From NCBI GenBank assembly GCA_002280555.1, contig NCEE01000028.1:29935-93934 (forward strand): a stretch of 64,000 bases of DNA, written 5' to 3'. The notes under the pieces are model-generated. The model searched no databases and was not told the DNA's origin. It was given only the letters and a program-made list of their open reading frames with translations. This stretch comes from Sphingomonas sp. 32-62-10. Its GTDB lineage: Bacteria > Pseudomonadota > Alphaproteobacteria > Sphingomonadales > Sphingomonadaceae. The position numbers and the translations under genes are program-made. Shown in pieces: positions 41,845 to 49,251 of this stretch. Position 1 is the first letter of the stretch. Each line of letters begins with the position of its first letter.

Positions 41845-42204
41845 ATGCGCAAGCAACCTTGCACCTATATTCTGGCGAGCGGGCCGTTGGGGACGATCTA
41901 TATCGGGGTGACGTCCGATTTGGTGGCACGGCTGCATCAGCACCGATCGGGGGAGGTGCCGGGGTTCACGTCGCGCTATGGGGTGTTGCGCCTCGTGCGG
42001 TTCGAGGTGTTTGATGAGATGATTACTGCCATTGCCCGTGAGAAGCAGTTGAAGCGCTGGCACCGGGAATGGAAGATCAACCTGATTGAGTCGGATAACC
42101 CGCATTGGGAGGATCTGGCGGCTGGGCTCGGGTTTGATCCGCTGCTGCCGCGACTTCCGAAGAGGCGAGGACGACGCGCAAACCAATCAAGTTCGTCATG
42201 CTGA
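41845..42204 (+). CDS. GIY-YIG nuclease superfamily protein
   Basis: 119-residue single-domain GIY-YIG protein of the UPF0213/YhbQ class. The motif appears as CTYILAS...GTIYIGVT, followed by the conserved Arg (LVARLHQHR), a Glu/Lys-rich AIAREKQLKRWHREWKINLIES and PHWEDLA. Such proteins are putative structure-specific DNases. Its last residues and TGA (42202-42204) are encoded by the left arm of a REP-like repeat, and a half repeat lies just upstream, so the gene is bracketed by one repeat family. Confidence 0.85.
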   Translation: MRKQPCTYILASGPLGTIYIGVTSDLVARLHQHRSGEVPGFTSRYGVLRLVRFEVFDEMITAIAREKQLKRWHREWKINLIESDNPHWEDLAAGLGFDPLLPRLPKRRGRRANQSSSSC

Positions 42205-42284
42205 ACTTGTTTCAGCATCCACGGTGCCGCCGGGACGGGCGGGGCTTGGGGAGGCCTGGTCCCTGAAACAAGTTCAGGGTGACG
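42194..42284. repeat. REP-like repeat overlapping the GIY-YIG stop codon
   Basis: Arms CGTCATGCTGAACTTGTTTC... and ...CTGAAACAAGTTCAGGGTGACG; same family as 20207-20297. It supplies the final codons and TGA of the GIY-YIG gene. Confidence 0.75.
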
Positions 42285-42311
42285 GTTACTAGAAAGAGGT
42301 GGTGCCGATCC

Positions 42312-43952
42312 TCACATCCGGAACACCCCGAACCTCGGCCGCTCCTCGACCGGTGCATTCAGGCACGCCGCCAGGCTTAGCCCCAGCACATCCCGTGTCT
42401 GCGCCGGATCGATGATCCCGTCGTCCCATAGTCGCGCGGTGGCGTGCCAGGGGTTGCCTTCGTCCTCGTATTTCTGGCGGATCGGGGCTTTGAAGGCTTC
42501 GGCTTCATCGGGCGTCCATGTGTCCGCATCGCGGTGGACGGTTGCCAGCACCGAAGCGGCCTGTTCGCCGCCCATCACGCTGATCCGCGCATTGGGCCAG
42601 GTGAACAGGAAGCGAGGGCCATAAGCGCGGCCGCACATGCCGTAATTGCCCGCGCCGAAACTACCGCCGATTAGCACAGTGATTTTGGGGACGCTCGCGG
42701 TGGCGACGGCGGTGACCAGCTTCGCGCCGTGCTTGGCGATGCCTTCCGCTTCGTACTTGCCGCCGACCATAAAGCCCGAGATGTTCTGGAGGAACAGCAG
42801 GGGCACCCGGCGCTGGCAGGCGAGTTCGATGAAATGCGCACCTTTTTGCGCGCTCTCTGAAAACAGCACGCCATTATTCGCGAGGATCGCGACCGGCATG
42901 CCCCAGATATGCGCGAAACCGCAGACGAGACTGGTGCCGTAGAGCGCCTTGAATTCATGGAACTCGCTACCGTCGACCAGCCGCGCAATCACCTCGTGCA
43001 CATCATAGGGCGCGCGGACGTCGCTCGGCACGATGCCGTACAGCTCCTCCGCTTCGTATTTCGGCGGTCTTGGCTCCCGCAGTGCTCCGGCGGAGGCCGG
43101 AGTGTTGGCGAGCAAGGCTCCGGCCTGCGCCGGAGCACAGGGGAAGCCCAGGTGGCTGACGATGTCGCGGACGATCGTCAGCGCGTGCTCGTCATTCTCG
43201 GCGACATGATCGACCACACCCGATTTGCGGCCATGCGTATCGGCGCCGCCCAGCTCCTCGGCGGAGATGACCTCGCCCGTCGCTGCCTTTACTAGCGGAG
43301 GTCCGGCGAGGAAGATCGTGCCCTGGCCGCGCACGATGATCGTCTCGTCGCTCATCGCCGGCACATAGGCGCCGCCTGCGGTGCAGCTGCCCATCACGCA
43401 AGCGATCTGCGGAATGCCGAGTGCGCTCATGTTGGCCTGGTTGAAGAAGATGCGACCGAAATGGTCGCGGTCGGGGAACACCTCCGCCTGATGCGGCAGG
43501 TTCGCGCCGCCCGAATCGACCAGATAGATGCAGGGCAGCCGATTTTCCTGCGCGATTTCCTGCGCGCGCAGATGCTTCTTGACCGTCAACGGATAGTAAG
43601 TGCCGCCCTTCACCGTCGCGTCGTTGCAGACGATCATGCATTGCCGCCCGGAGACCCGACCGATGCCAGCGATCATCCCCGCGCCCGGAATGTCTTCGCC
43701 GTAGACGCCGTACGCCGCGAGCTGGCCGATCTCGAGAAAGGGACTGCCCGGATCGAGCAGCCGCTCGACCCGGTCGCGGGGCAGCAGCTTGCCACGAGCA
43801 GTGTGTCGCTCGCGAGACTTGTCATTGCCGCCCAACGCGGCGGTCGCGACATCGGCGCGCAACCGATCAACCAGCGCGCGGTTATGCGCGGCATTGGCGC
43901 GGAACTGGTCGCTCTCGATGGCGATTTTGGTGTCGAGCACCGGGGCGCTCAT
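42312..43952 (-). CDS. mccB: Methylcrotonyl-CoA carboxylase beta subunit with in-frame palindrome
   Basis: 546-residue carboxyltransferase that carboxylates 3-methylcrotonyl-CoA in leucine breakdown. Conserved parts are GKLLPRDRVERLLDPGSPFLE, CMIVCNDATVKGGTYYPLTVKKHLRAQEIA, MGSCTAGGAYVPAMSDE and FGAGNYGMCGRAYGPRFLF. Residues about 272-290 (CAPAQAGALLANTPASAGAL) are the translation of a GC-rich inverted repeat (43083-43137) sitting in the linker before REPRPPKYEAEELYG. The frame is kept. ATG 43952 begins the conserved protein. Confidence 0.92.
   Translation of the reverse strand: MSAPVLDTKIAIESDQFRANAAHNRALVDRLRADVATAALGGNDKSRERHTARGKLLPRDRVERLLDPGSPFLEIGQLAAYGVYGEDIPGAGMIAGIGRVSGRQCMIVCNDATVKGGTYYPLTVKKHLRAQEIAQENRLPCIYLVDSGGANLPHQAEVFPDRDHFGRIFFNQANMSALGIPQIACVMGSCTAGGAYVPAMSDETIIVRGQGTIFLAGPPLVKAATGEVISAEELGGADTHGRKSGVVDHVAENDEHALTIVRDIVSHLGFPCAPAQAGALLANTPASAGALREPRPPKYEAEELYGIVPSDVRAPYDVHEVIARLVDGSEFHEFKALYGTSLVCGFAHIWGMPVAILANNGVLFSESAQKGAHFIELACQRRVPLLFLQNISGFMVGGKYEAEGIAKHGAKLVTAVATASVPKITVLIGGSFGAGNYGMCGRAYGPRFLFTWPNARISVMGGEQAASVLATVHRDADTWTPDEAEAFKAPIRQKYEDEGNPWHATARLWDDGIIDPAQTRDVLGLSLAACLNAPVEERPRFGVFRM
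43083..43137. repeat. Palindromic element inside mccB
   Basis: 20-base arms TGCTCCGGCGGAGGCCGGAG (43083-43102) and CTCCGGCCTGCGCCGGAGCA (43118-43137), complementary at 19 of 20 positions, loop of 15. Confidence 0.8.
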
Positions 43953-44081
43953 GCTGGGCATCCTTATCGTTTGGCCCTGACTAACTGGCGTATCCGGGAT
44001 TTGGAAGCCGCATGCATCGCGGGAATGACTTGGTCGCAGCGATTGCGGCTTGCCGTCATCCGCCAATCGGGTTAGAGAAAC

Positions 44082-44099
44082 GTAGCGAGTGCTACATAA
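44082..44099. promoter_or_regulatory. Second copy of the GTAGCG..GCTACATAA operator
   Basis: GTAGC-GAGT-GCTACATAA, 11 bases before the ATG of a small membrane protein. It shares 14 or more positions with the palindrome at 36856-36877. It sits in the mccB/membrane-protein divergent gap and could serve both. Confidence 0.55.
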
Positions 44100-44110
44100 A
44101 CGGGAGGGCG

Positions 44111-44464
44111 ATGATGGTTTTCAGGGCGATTTTGGTGGCGATTTTCATCGTTATCGCAGGGTACACGCTGCCGGTGACGAGTGTCCATGGCTGGAACCTG
44201 GTGCCGATCTTCTTCGCCGCCATCGGGGAGATGACCTGGCAAGGGCAGTTCAACGTCGATTTTTCCTGCTTCCTGATCCTGTCCGGGCTGTGGACCGCGT
44301 GGCGCAATGATTTCTCGCCGCTTGGGCTGGTACTGGCGCCGGTCGCCAGCTTTGGTGGCGCGTTGTTCCTCAGCGCCTATCTGCTGATCCTGAGTTTTCA
44401 GACAAACGGCGACATGGCGGCGCTGCTGCTGGGTACCAAGCGGGCGGCGGCGCTGCGGGGTTAG
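44111..44464 (+). CDS. Small three- to four-helix membrane protein
   Basis: 117 residues with hydrophobic segments FRAILVAIFIVIAGYTL, VPIFFAAIGEM, FLILSGLWTAW and LAPVASFGGALFLSAYLLILSF. GGGAGGG precedes tandem ATGs (44111, 44114). No family is recognised. It is divergent from mccB; the shared operator-like palindrome suggests regulation with the 36403-36819 gene. Confidence 0.65.
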   Translation: MMVFRAILVAIFIVIAGYTLPVTSVHGWNLVPIFFAAIGEMTWQGQFNVDFSCFLILSGLWTAWRNDFSPLGLVLAPVASFGGALFLSAYLLILSFQTNGDMAALLLGTKRAAALRG

Positions 44465-44490
44465 TTTTTGATGCTGTAAAGTTTCTCCAC

Positions 44491-44563
44491 TTCCGTTCGG
44501 GCTGAGCGCAGTCGAAGCCCAAGCGTTACGCTTGCCCTTCGACTGCGCTCAGGGCGAACGGAA
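44491..44563. repeat. REP-like inverted repeat between convergent genes
   Basis: 27-base arms (TTCCGTTCGGGCTGAGCGCA... and ...GCGCTCAGGGCGAACGGAA) complementary at 25 of 27 positions. It may double as a bidirectional terminator for the 44111 gene and ivd. Confidence 0.75.
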
Positions 44564-44598
44564 AGAGGAGTTGTCATTACCGGTTTCGGCGGGTGTTC

Positions 44599-45753
44599 CT
44601 ATCCCGCGCCGATTAACTCGCGCCCGATCAGGAAGCGGCGGATTTCGTTGGTGCCTGCGCCGATATCATAGAGCTTGGCATCGCGCAGGAAGCGTTCGAC
44701 GGGCCATTCCTTGGTATAGCCCGCCCCGCCCAGCGCCTGGATCGCCTCGAGCGAGACCTTCACCGCATTCTCGCTGGCGAGCAGAATGGCGCCTGCCGCG
44801 TCGAAGCGCGTCGTCTTGCCCGCGTCGCAGGCGCGCGCGACCGCATAGACATAGGCGCGTGCCGAATTGAGCGCGACGTACATGTCGGCCACCTTGGCCT
44901 GCATCAGCTGGAACGAGCCGATCGGCTTGCCGAACTGCTTGCGCTCGCGGACATAGGGCAGCACCACATCGAGGCACGCCTGCATGATGCCGAGCGGCCC
45001 CGCCGCGAGCACCGCGCGTTCGTAATCAAGGCCAGACATCAGCACCCCGACCCCGCCGTTCAACGGCCCCATGATGTTCTCAGCGGGCACTTCGCAATCC
45101 TCGAACACGAGTTCCGCCGTGTCGCTGCCGCGCATGCCCATCTTGTCGAGCTTTTTCGACACGCTGAAACCCGCCATGCCGCGCTCGATCAGGAAAGCGG
45201 TGATCCCGCCCGATCCTTCGCCCGTCTTGGCGTAAACCACCAAAGTATCGGCCTCGGTCGAGTTGGTGATCCAGAATTTGGTGCCGTTCAGGACATAGCG
45301 ATCATTGCCCTTCGCCTCGGCCTTGAGCTGCATCGACACGACGTCGGAGCCCGCACTCGCTTCGGACATGGCGAGCGAGCCGACATGCTCACCGGAAATG
45401 AGCTTGGGGAGATATTTCGCTTTTTGCTCCGGATTACCCCAGCGGCGGATCTGGTTGACGCAAAGGTTGGAGTGCGCGCCATAGCTGAGGCCGATCGATG
45501 CGGAAGCGCGCGACACTTCCTCCATGGCGATGCAATGATCGAGATAGCCGAGACCAAGCCCGCCCCATTCTTCCTCAACGGTAATGCCGTGGAGGCCGAG
45601 CGCCCCCATTTCGGGCCAGAGCGAACGGTCAAACTTGTTGGTCGCATCGATCTCGGCCGCGCGCGGTGCGATGCGATCGGCGGCGAAACGCTGCGTCGTC
45701 TCGCGGATCATGTCAGCGGTTTCGCCGAGCGCGAAATCAAGGGCGGTATCCAT
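44599..45753 (-). CDS. ivd: Isovaleryl-CoA dehydrogenase
   Basis: 384-residue FAD acyl-CoA dehydrogenase for the step before methylcrotonyl-CoA carboxylase in leucine catabolism. FAD/substrate motifs are LAMSEASAGSDVVSM, FWITNSTEADTLVVYAKT and QALGGAGYTKEWPVERFLRDAKLYDIGAGTNEIRR. The catalytic Glu position in SGLDYERAVLAAGPLGIMQA is characteristic of isovaleryl-CoA dehydrogenases. ATG 45753 with GGAGAG upstream is preferred. Same strand as mccB and mccA. Confidence 0.9.
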   Translation of the reverse strand: MDTALDFALGETADMIRETTQRFAADRIAPRAAEIDATNKFDRSLWPEMGALGLHGITVEEEWGGLGLGYLDHCIAMEEVSRASASIGLSYGAHSNLCVNQIRRWGNPEQKAKYLPKLISGEHVGSLAMSEASAGSDVVSMQLKAEAKGNDRYVLNGTKFWITNSTEADTLVVYAKTGEGSGGITAFLIERGMAGFSVSKKLDKMGMRGSDTAELVFEDCEVPAENIMGPLNGGVGVLMSGLDYERAVLAAGPLGIMQACLDVVLPYVRERKQFGKPIGSFQLMQAKVADMYVALNSARAYVYAVARACDAGKTTRFDAAGAILLASENAVKVSLEAIQALGGAGYTKEWPVERFLRDAKLYDIGAGTNEIRRFLIGRELIGAG

Positions 45754-45776
45754 TGGGTCTCTCCAAAAACACACCT

Positions 45777-45890
45777 GTCACCCCGGATCCTTCGACTCAC
45801 TCAGGAGAGCCTTGTTCCGGGGTCCAGCGTGCCTTACGCGTCAGGGGCTCTTTGGGGCACGGCGGATGCCGGAACAAGTCCGGCAAGACG
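45777..45890. repeat. REP-like repeat upstream of ivd
   Basis: GTCACCCCGGATCC...CTTGTTCCGGGGTCC on the left and GGATGCCGGAACAAGTCCGG... on the right form imperfect arms. It occupies most of the ivd-permease divergent gap. Confidence 0.6.
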
Positions 45891-45925
45891 AAAACCCGTA
45901 TCGCGGGGGTAGTTCAGGGGTGTTC

Positions 45926-47326
45926 ATGAGTCTCTTTCGCACCAAGATCATCCTGCATGGCGATGATCGCCCGGTCGAACACCGTATGGCGCGTACGCTC
46001 GGCTGGCCAAGCCTGGTGGCGCTTGGGGTCGGCGCGATCGTCGGCACGGGCATCCTGACGCTGATCGGCGTGGGCGCGGACCGGGCGGGGCCGGCGGTGT
46101 TGTTGAGCTTCGTGATCGCGGGCGCGATCTGTGCGTGCGCGGCATTATGCTATGCTGAAATGGCGACGATGATCCCGGCCTCGGGCAGCGCCTACACCTA
46201 TAGCTATGCGGTGCTGGGCGAAGTGTTCGCCTGGGTCGTGGGGTGGAGCCTGATCCTGGAATATTCGCTGGTGGTGGCGAGCGTCGCGGTCGGCTGGTCG
46301 GGCTATGCGGTGGGATTTCTGGGCGGGCTGGGCATCGTCGTGCCGCCAGCGCTCGCCAACGGTCCGGCGCTGGGCGGCGTGGTGAACTTGCCGGCGGTCG
46401 GCATCATTGCGGTGGTTGCAGGGCTACTTCTGCTCGGCACGCGGGAGAGCGCGCGGGTGAACACGGCGTTGGTGGTGCTGAAGATTGTGACGCTGACGTT
46501 ATTCGTGTTTGTCGCGCTGCCGCATTTCGATTCCGCGAATCTCCAGCCCTTCGCGCCCTTCGGCTATGGCAGCACGCCCGGCGCAGACGGCGCGAAATAC
46601 GGCGTGATGGGGGCGGCAGCGATCATCTTTTTCGCCTTTTACGGCTTCGATGCGATCTCGACGGCGGCGGAGGAAGCCAAGAACCCCGAGCGTGATCTGG
46701 CGATTGGCATCGTCGGATCGATGGTAGCGTGCACAGTGATTTATCTGGTGGTGGCGGCTGCTGCGGTCGGCGCAATCGGCTTCACACGGTTTTCGGACAG
46801 CACTGAGCCGCTCGCGCTCATCCTGCGCGAACTCGGCCAGCCGACGATCGCCACGGTGGTGGCCGCCGCCGCGGCGATTGCGTTGCCGACGGTGCTGCTG
46901 GCGTTTCTATACGGCCAGAGCCGCATCTTCCTGGTGATGGCACGCGACGGGTTTCTGCCCAAAAGCCTCGCGACGATCGATTCGCGGGGCACGCCCACCC
47001 GGATCACGATCGTGACGGCGGCGTTCGTCGCCGTGATCGCCGGGCTGGTGCCGCTCGACGTGATCGCCTCGCTGGCCAATGCAGGGACGCTGTGTGCCTT
47101 CGTGGCGGTGGCAGCATGTGTGCTGGTGCTGCGACGGCGCTCACCCGAAGCACGGCGCCCGTTCCGCACACCAGCGGTCTGGGTGATTGCCCCGGCGGCG
47201 ATCCTCGGCTGTGTCTATCTGTTCACCAGCCTTCAAGGCGTGACGCAGACAGCGTTCTTCATCTGGAACGGCGTGGGGCTGGCGATCTATTTTGCGTTTG
47301 GTCGGGCACGTTCGCTGGTGGCGTAA
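45926..47326 (+). CDS. APC-family amino-acid permease
   Basis: 466-residue inner-membrane transporter with about 12 helices. The first helix carries the substrate-site GVGAIVGTGILTLIG motif, and YAEMATMIPASGSAYTYSYAVLGE and the ARDGFLPKSLATIDSRGTPTR loop are typical of cationic or broad-range APC permeases. A C-terminal RRRSPEARRPFRTPAVWV segment is shared with the YhdG-like group. Branched-chain or other amino-acid import would fit the adjoining leucine genes, but the substrate is not determined. Confidence 0.88.
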   Translation: MSLFRTKIILHGDDRPVEHRMARTLGWPSLVALGVGAIVGTGILTLIGVGADRAGPAVLLSFVIAGAICACAALCYAEMATMIPASGSAYTYSYAVLGEVFAWVVGWSLILEYSLVVASVAVGWSGYAVGFLGGLGIVVPPALANGPALGGVVNLPAVGIIAVVAGLLLLGTRESARVNTALVVLKIVTLTLFVFVALPHFDSANLQPFAPFGYGSTPGADGAKYGVMGAAAIIFFAFYGFDAISTAAEEAKNPERDLAIGIVGSMVACTVIYLVVAAAAVGAIGFTRFSDSTEPLALILRELGQPTIATVVAAAAAIALPTVLLAFLYGQSRIFLVMARDGFLPKSLATIDSRGTPTRITIVTAAFVAVIAGLVPLDVIASLANAGTLCAFVAVAACVLVLRRRSPEARRPFRTPAVWVIAPAAILGCVYLFTSLQGVTQTAFFIWNGVGLAIYFAFGRARSLVA

Positions 47327-47329
47327 AGA

Positions 47330-47575
47330 TCAGCCGCTCGCGCGGGCCAGCCGTACCAGCGTGAAAATCCCGATCCCGGCCCAGGCAATGTTGAGCACCG
47401 CCGACGGCAGGGCGCCGTGCCAGCCGCTGTTGAGAATGAACCCCGCCGCGCCGATGACGTTCATCCATTGAAATGTGGGCGATTGCCCCGATAGCCGCCC
47501 GCTTGATACCAGCAGATACGAGGCGAGGATGAGCAATGCGGCTGCCCAACCGATGATTTCAATGGCGATGGTCAT
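47330..47575 (-). CDS. CBU_0592-like small membrane protein
   Basis: 81 residues with three hydrophobic segments (IEIIGWAAALLILASYLLVSSG, QWMNVIGAAGFILNSGWHGALP, VLNIAWAGIGIFTLVRLA). The WAAALLILASYLL...N..GA.GFILN pattern matches the CBU_0592 family of uncharacterised membrane proteins. Convergent with the permease, four bases apart. Confidence 0.75.
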   Translation of the reverse strand: MTIAIEIIGWAAALLILASYLLVSSGRLSGQSPTFQWMNVIGAAGFILNSGWHGALPSAVLNIAWAGIGIFTLVRLARASG

Positions 47576-47687
47576 GATGGTGTTACCAAAGTTTCAAACG
47601 ACGGCGTCGGTTATCTGCAGACCAAGAGCAAGCTCCGTTTGTGCAATGACACCCCTTCGTTGATTCTATGTTGAATTGTTGGATTTT

Positions 47688-47702
47688 GTTCCATAAATGT
47701 TC
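47688..47702 (+). promoter_or_regulatory. LexA (SOS) box
   Basis: GTTC-CATAAAT-GTTC, a perfect match to the alphaproteobacterial LexA consensus GTTC-N7-GTTC, 29 bases upstream of the nuclease-toxin ATG. It predicts DNA-damage induction of the toxin gene. Confidence 0.7.
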
Positions 47703-47731
47703 TCACCGTTTCAACGAATCGGTGCAGCATC

Positions 47732-48508
47732 ATGGCCATTCCCCAGAGCGACGACGTCAGGGCATTTTCCTATTGGTTGCGGACCGGTCGCCGGCTCGCC
47801 AGGCGTTCTCCCGCCACTATAGAAGTGAAGTTCAACCCCTGGCATGACCCGGCCAATGGCGAGTTCACGTTCGCCAATAGCGGTGACTATCATGCCCGTA
47901 GGGGTGGCGGCGGCGATTTTGGCGGCGGTGGTTCGTCAGGAAGCTATGACGCGCCGAGATCACCGCGCGCTGCTGCGAAGCCATCATTGGTTAAAAAGCA
48001 ACAGGTATCAAAAGCGAAAGCTCCAGATCGAACAAGTATCGTGCCGGTAGGTTTGGCCGTGAGGCCACCCGTCGAGACGTTTCGACGGGTTACCAAAAAT
48101 GGCTATGAGTTTGAACTGGATTCGGGCGAGCAAATGCGTCGAGCTTCGGGTACTTTAACGATGGGCACCGAAAAGCGAAATTTACGGGGTCAGCGTGTAG
48201 CCGGAGGATCGGATCGTCGATCCACGGATGATGGCGGGCATTACATCGCCCGACGCTTCAACGGACCGCCGGATGACTTTAACCTTTTCCCGCAGGACGC
48301 GAATTTCAATCGCGGCACATATCGCCTTCTTGAGGAGCAATGGGCGAGAGCCAAAAGGGCTGGGAAGAAAGTTGAGATTGAAATTGTACCTGGCTTCGAA
48401 GCGGGATCGACGCGCCCGTACGAGGTTGACGTAACTTTTTGGATAAATGGTCGCCGTGAGAGCATAAAATTCCCAAACGAAAAGTCGGAGAAGCGTCGTG
48501 GAAAATGA
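47732..48508 (+). CDS. DNA/RNA non-specific endonuclease toxin (Endonuclease_NS_2 type)
   Basis: 258-residue probable effector or bacteriocin-like toxin. Residues 34-48 (FNPWHDPANGEFTF) form a short motif often seen ahead of toxin domains. Residues 57-110 are a Gly/Ser/Ala/Pro-rich linker. Residues about 120-255 form the nuclease, with the catalytic-type DDGGHYIARRFNGP (His170) and the DDFNLFPQDANFNRGTY metal-site block of the NucA-related Endonuclease_NS_2 fold. An alphaproteobacterial SOS box lies upstream. The 3' end overlaps a likely immunity gene by 11 bases. No secretion gene is adjacent. Base composition falls in the nuclease part. Confidence 0.8.
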   Translation: MAIPQSDDVRAFSYWLRTGRRLARRSPATIEVKFNPWHDPANGEFTFANSGDYHARRGGGGDFGGGGSSGSYDAPRSPRAAAKPSLVKKQQVSKAKAPDRTSIVPVGLAVRPPVETFRRVTKNGYEFELDSGEQMRRASGTLTMGTEKRNLRGQRVAGGSDRRSTDDGGHYIARRFNGPPDDFNLFPQDANFNRGTYRLLEEQWARAKRAGKKVEIEIVPGFEAGSTRPYEVDVTFWINGRRESIKFPNEKSEKRRGK

Positions 48509-48893
48509 TGAAGTGGAAAAGATTCTTAACGAAATAGGTCAGATTTTGTCAGAAGATAAAGCATATCCACTCGATAATACGTTGCTTTTCGCTCGTCTTG
48601 ATTATGGTATGGTAGGGCCGTCTATTTTCAAGAATCTCGGCAACCACATCCTGTATCGTAGCCCCGACCTCGACACGCTCGGTTATGCGCTATTGGATTT
48701 GTGGGAAGAACAGCCCGAAGGGCGGCGTTGGGCAGAAATGGAGTATCTAATCAAGGACGGCAAGTTCGAGGCGGTCTTTGTATATCCCGACGAGCTCGAC
48801 CCCGAAGAAGAGCCGATGGATCGCCGTACCCGAATCGTTCGTCGGTATTTCGGCGACAAGCCGATCGTTTATCCTCAGCCGGGGGAAGAGTAG
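48498..48893 (+). CDS. Probable immunity protein for the upstream nuclease
   Basis: 131-residue acidic protein (DEVEKILNEIGQILSED...EQPEGRRWAEMEYLIKDGKFEAVFVYPDELDPEEEPMDRRTRIVRRYFGD). Size, acidity and the WAEMEYLIKDGKFEAVFVYPDE stretch resemble YezG/DUF600-type immunity proteins, which neutralise NucA-type nucleases. It overlaps the toxin end, so both should be translated from one message. The AT-rich first half differs from the flanks. Family assignment is by eye only. Confidence 0.7.
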   Translation: MENDEVEKILNEIGQILSEDKAYPLDNTLLFARLDYGMVGPSIFKNLGNHILYRSPDLDTLGYALLDLWEEQPEGRRWAEMEYLIKDGKFEAVFVYPDELDPEEEPMDRRTRIVRRYFGDKPIVYPQPGEE

Positions 48894-48894
48894 G

Positions 48895-49251
48895 TCAACC
48901 CTCCCAACTGCGACCATCAACCGGTCTGATCTCCACCGCAGCATAATCAGCCGGATCGAACAGCCGCATATTGCCGCCCATCCGGTCATAACCGGGATCG
49001 AGCGCCAGCCAATGCGTGGTGGTACCGCACACCGCGCACCAGTGCGTGGCCAATGACGGATCGGGCAGGTCGGCGCGGACATAGTTTCGCGTCTCGCCGG
49101 CGACCGTGACCGCGGCGGGCGGGAAATAGCCCCAGATCGCGCCGCGTGTCATGCACAGCGAGCAATTGCAGTCATTGATGTATTCCGGCGCGGCGGGGAT
49201 CGTCACCCGCACCGCGCCGCAATGACAGCTGCCGGAAAGCGGCGAGGTCAC
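48895..49251 (-). CDS. GFA-family (CENP-V/GFA) zinc protein
   Basis: 118-residue GFA-fold protein with zinc-binding cysteines in GSCHCGAVRV, DCNCSLCMTRG and WCAVCGTTTHW. The family is named for glutathione-dependent formaldehyde-activating enzyme, although most members lack that activity. ATG 49251 overlaps the acnA stop (ATGA), suggesting cotranscription with acnA. Confidence 0.88.
   Translation of the reverse strand: MTSPLSGSCHCGAVRVTIPAAPEYINDCNCSLCMTRGAIWGYFPPAAVTVAGETRNYVRADLPDPSLATHWCAVCGTTTHWLALDPGYDRMGGNMRLFDPADYAAVEIRPVDGRSWEG

Noticed and set aside
48498..48893. Type II antitoxin
   Set aside because: No DNA-binding domain and it lies downstream of the nuclease with overlap; an immunity-protein reading fits better.
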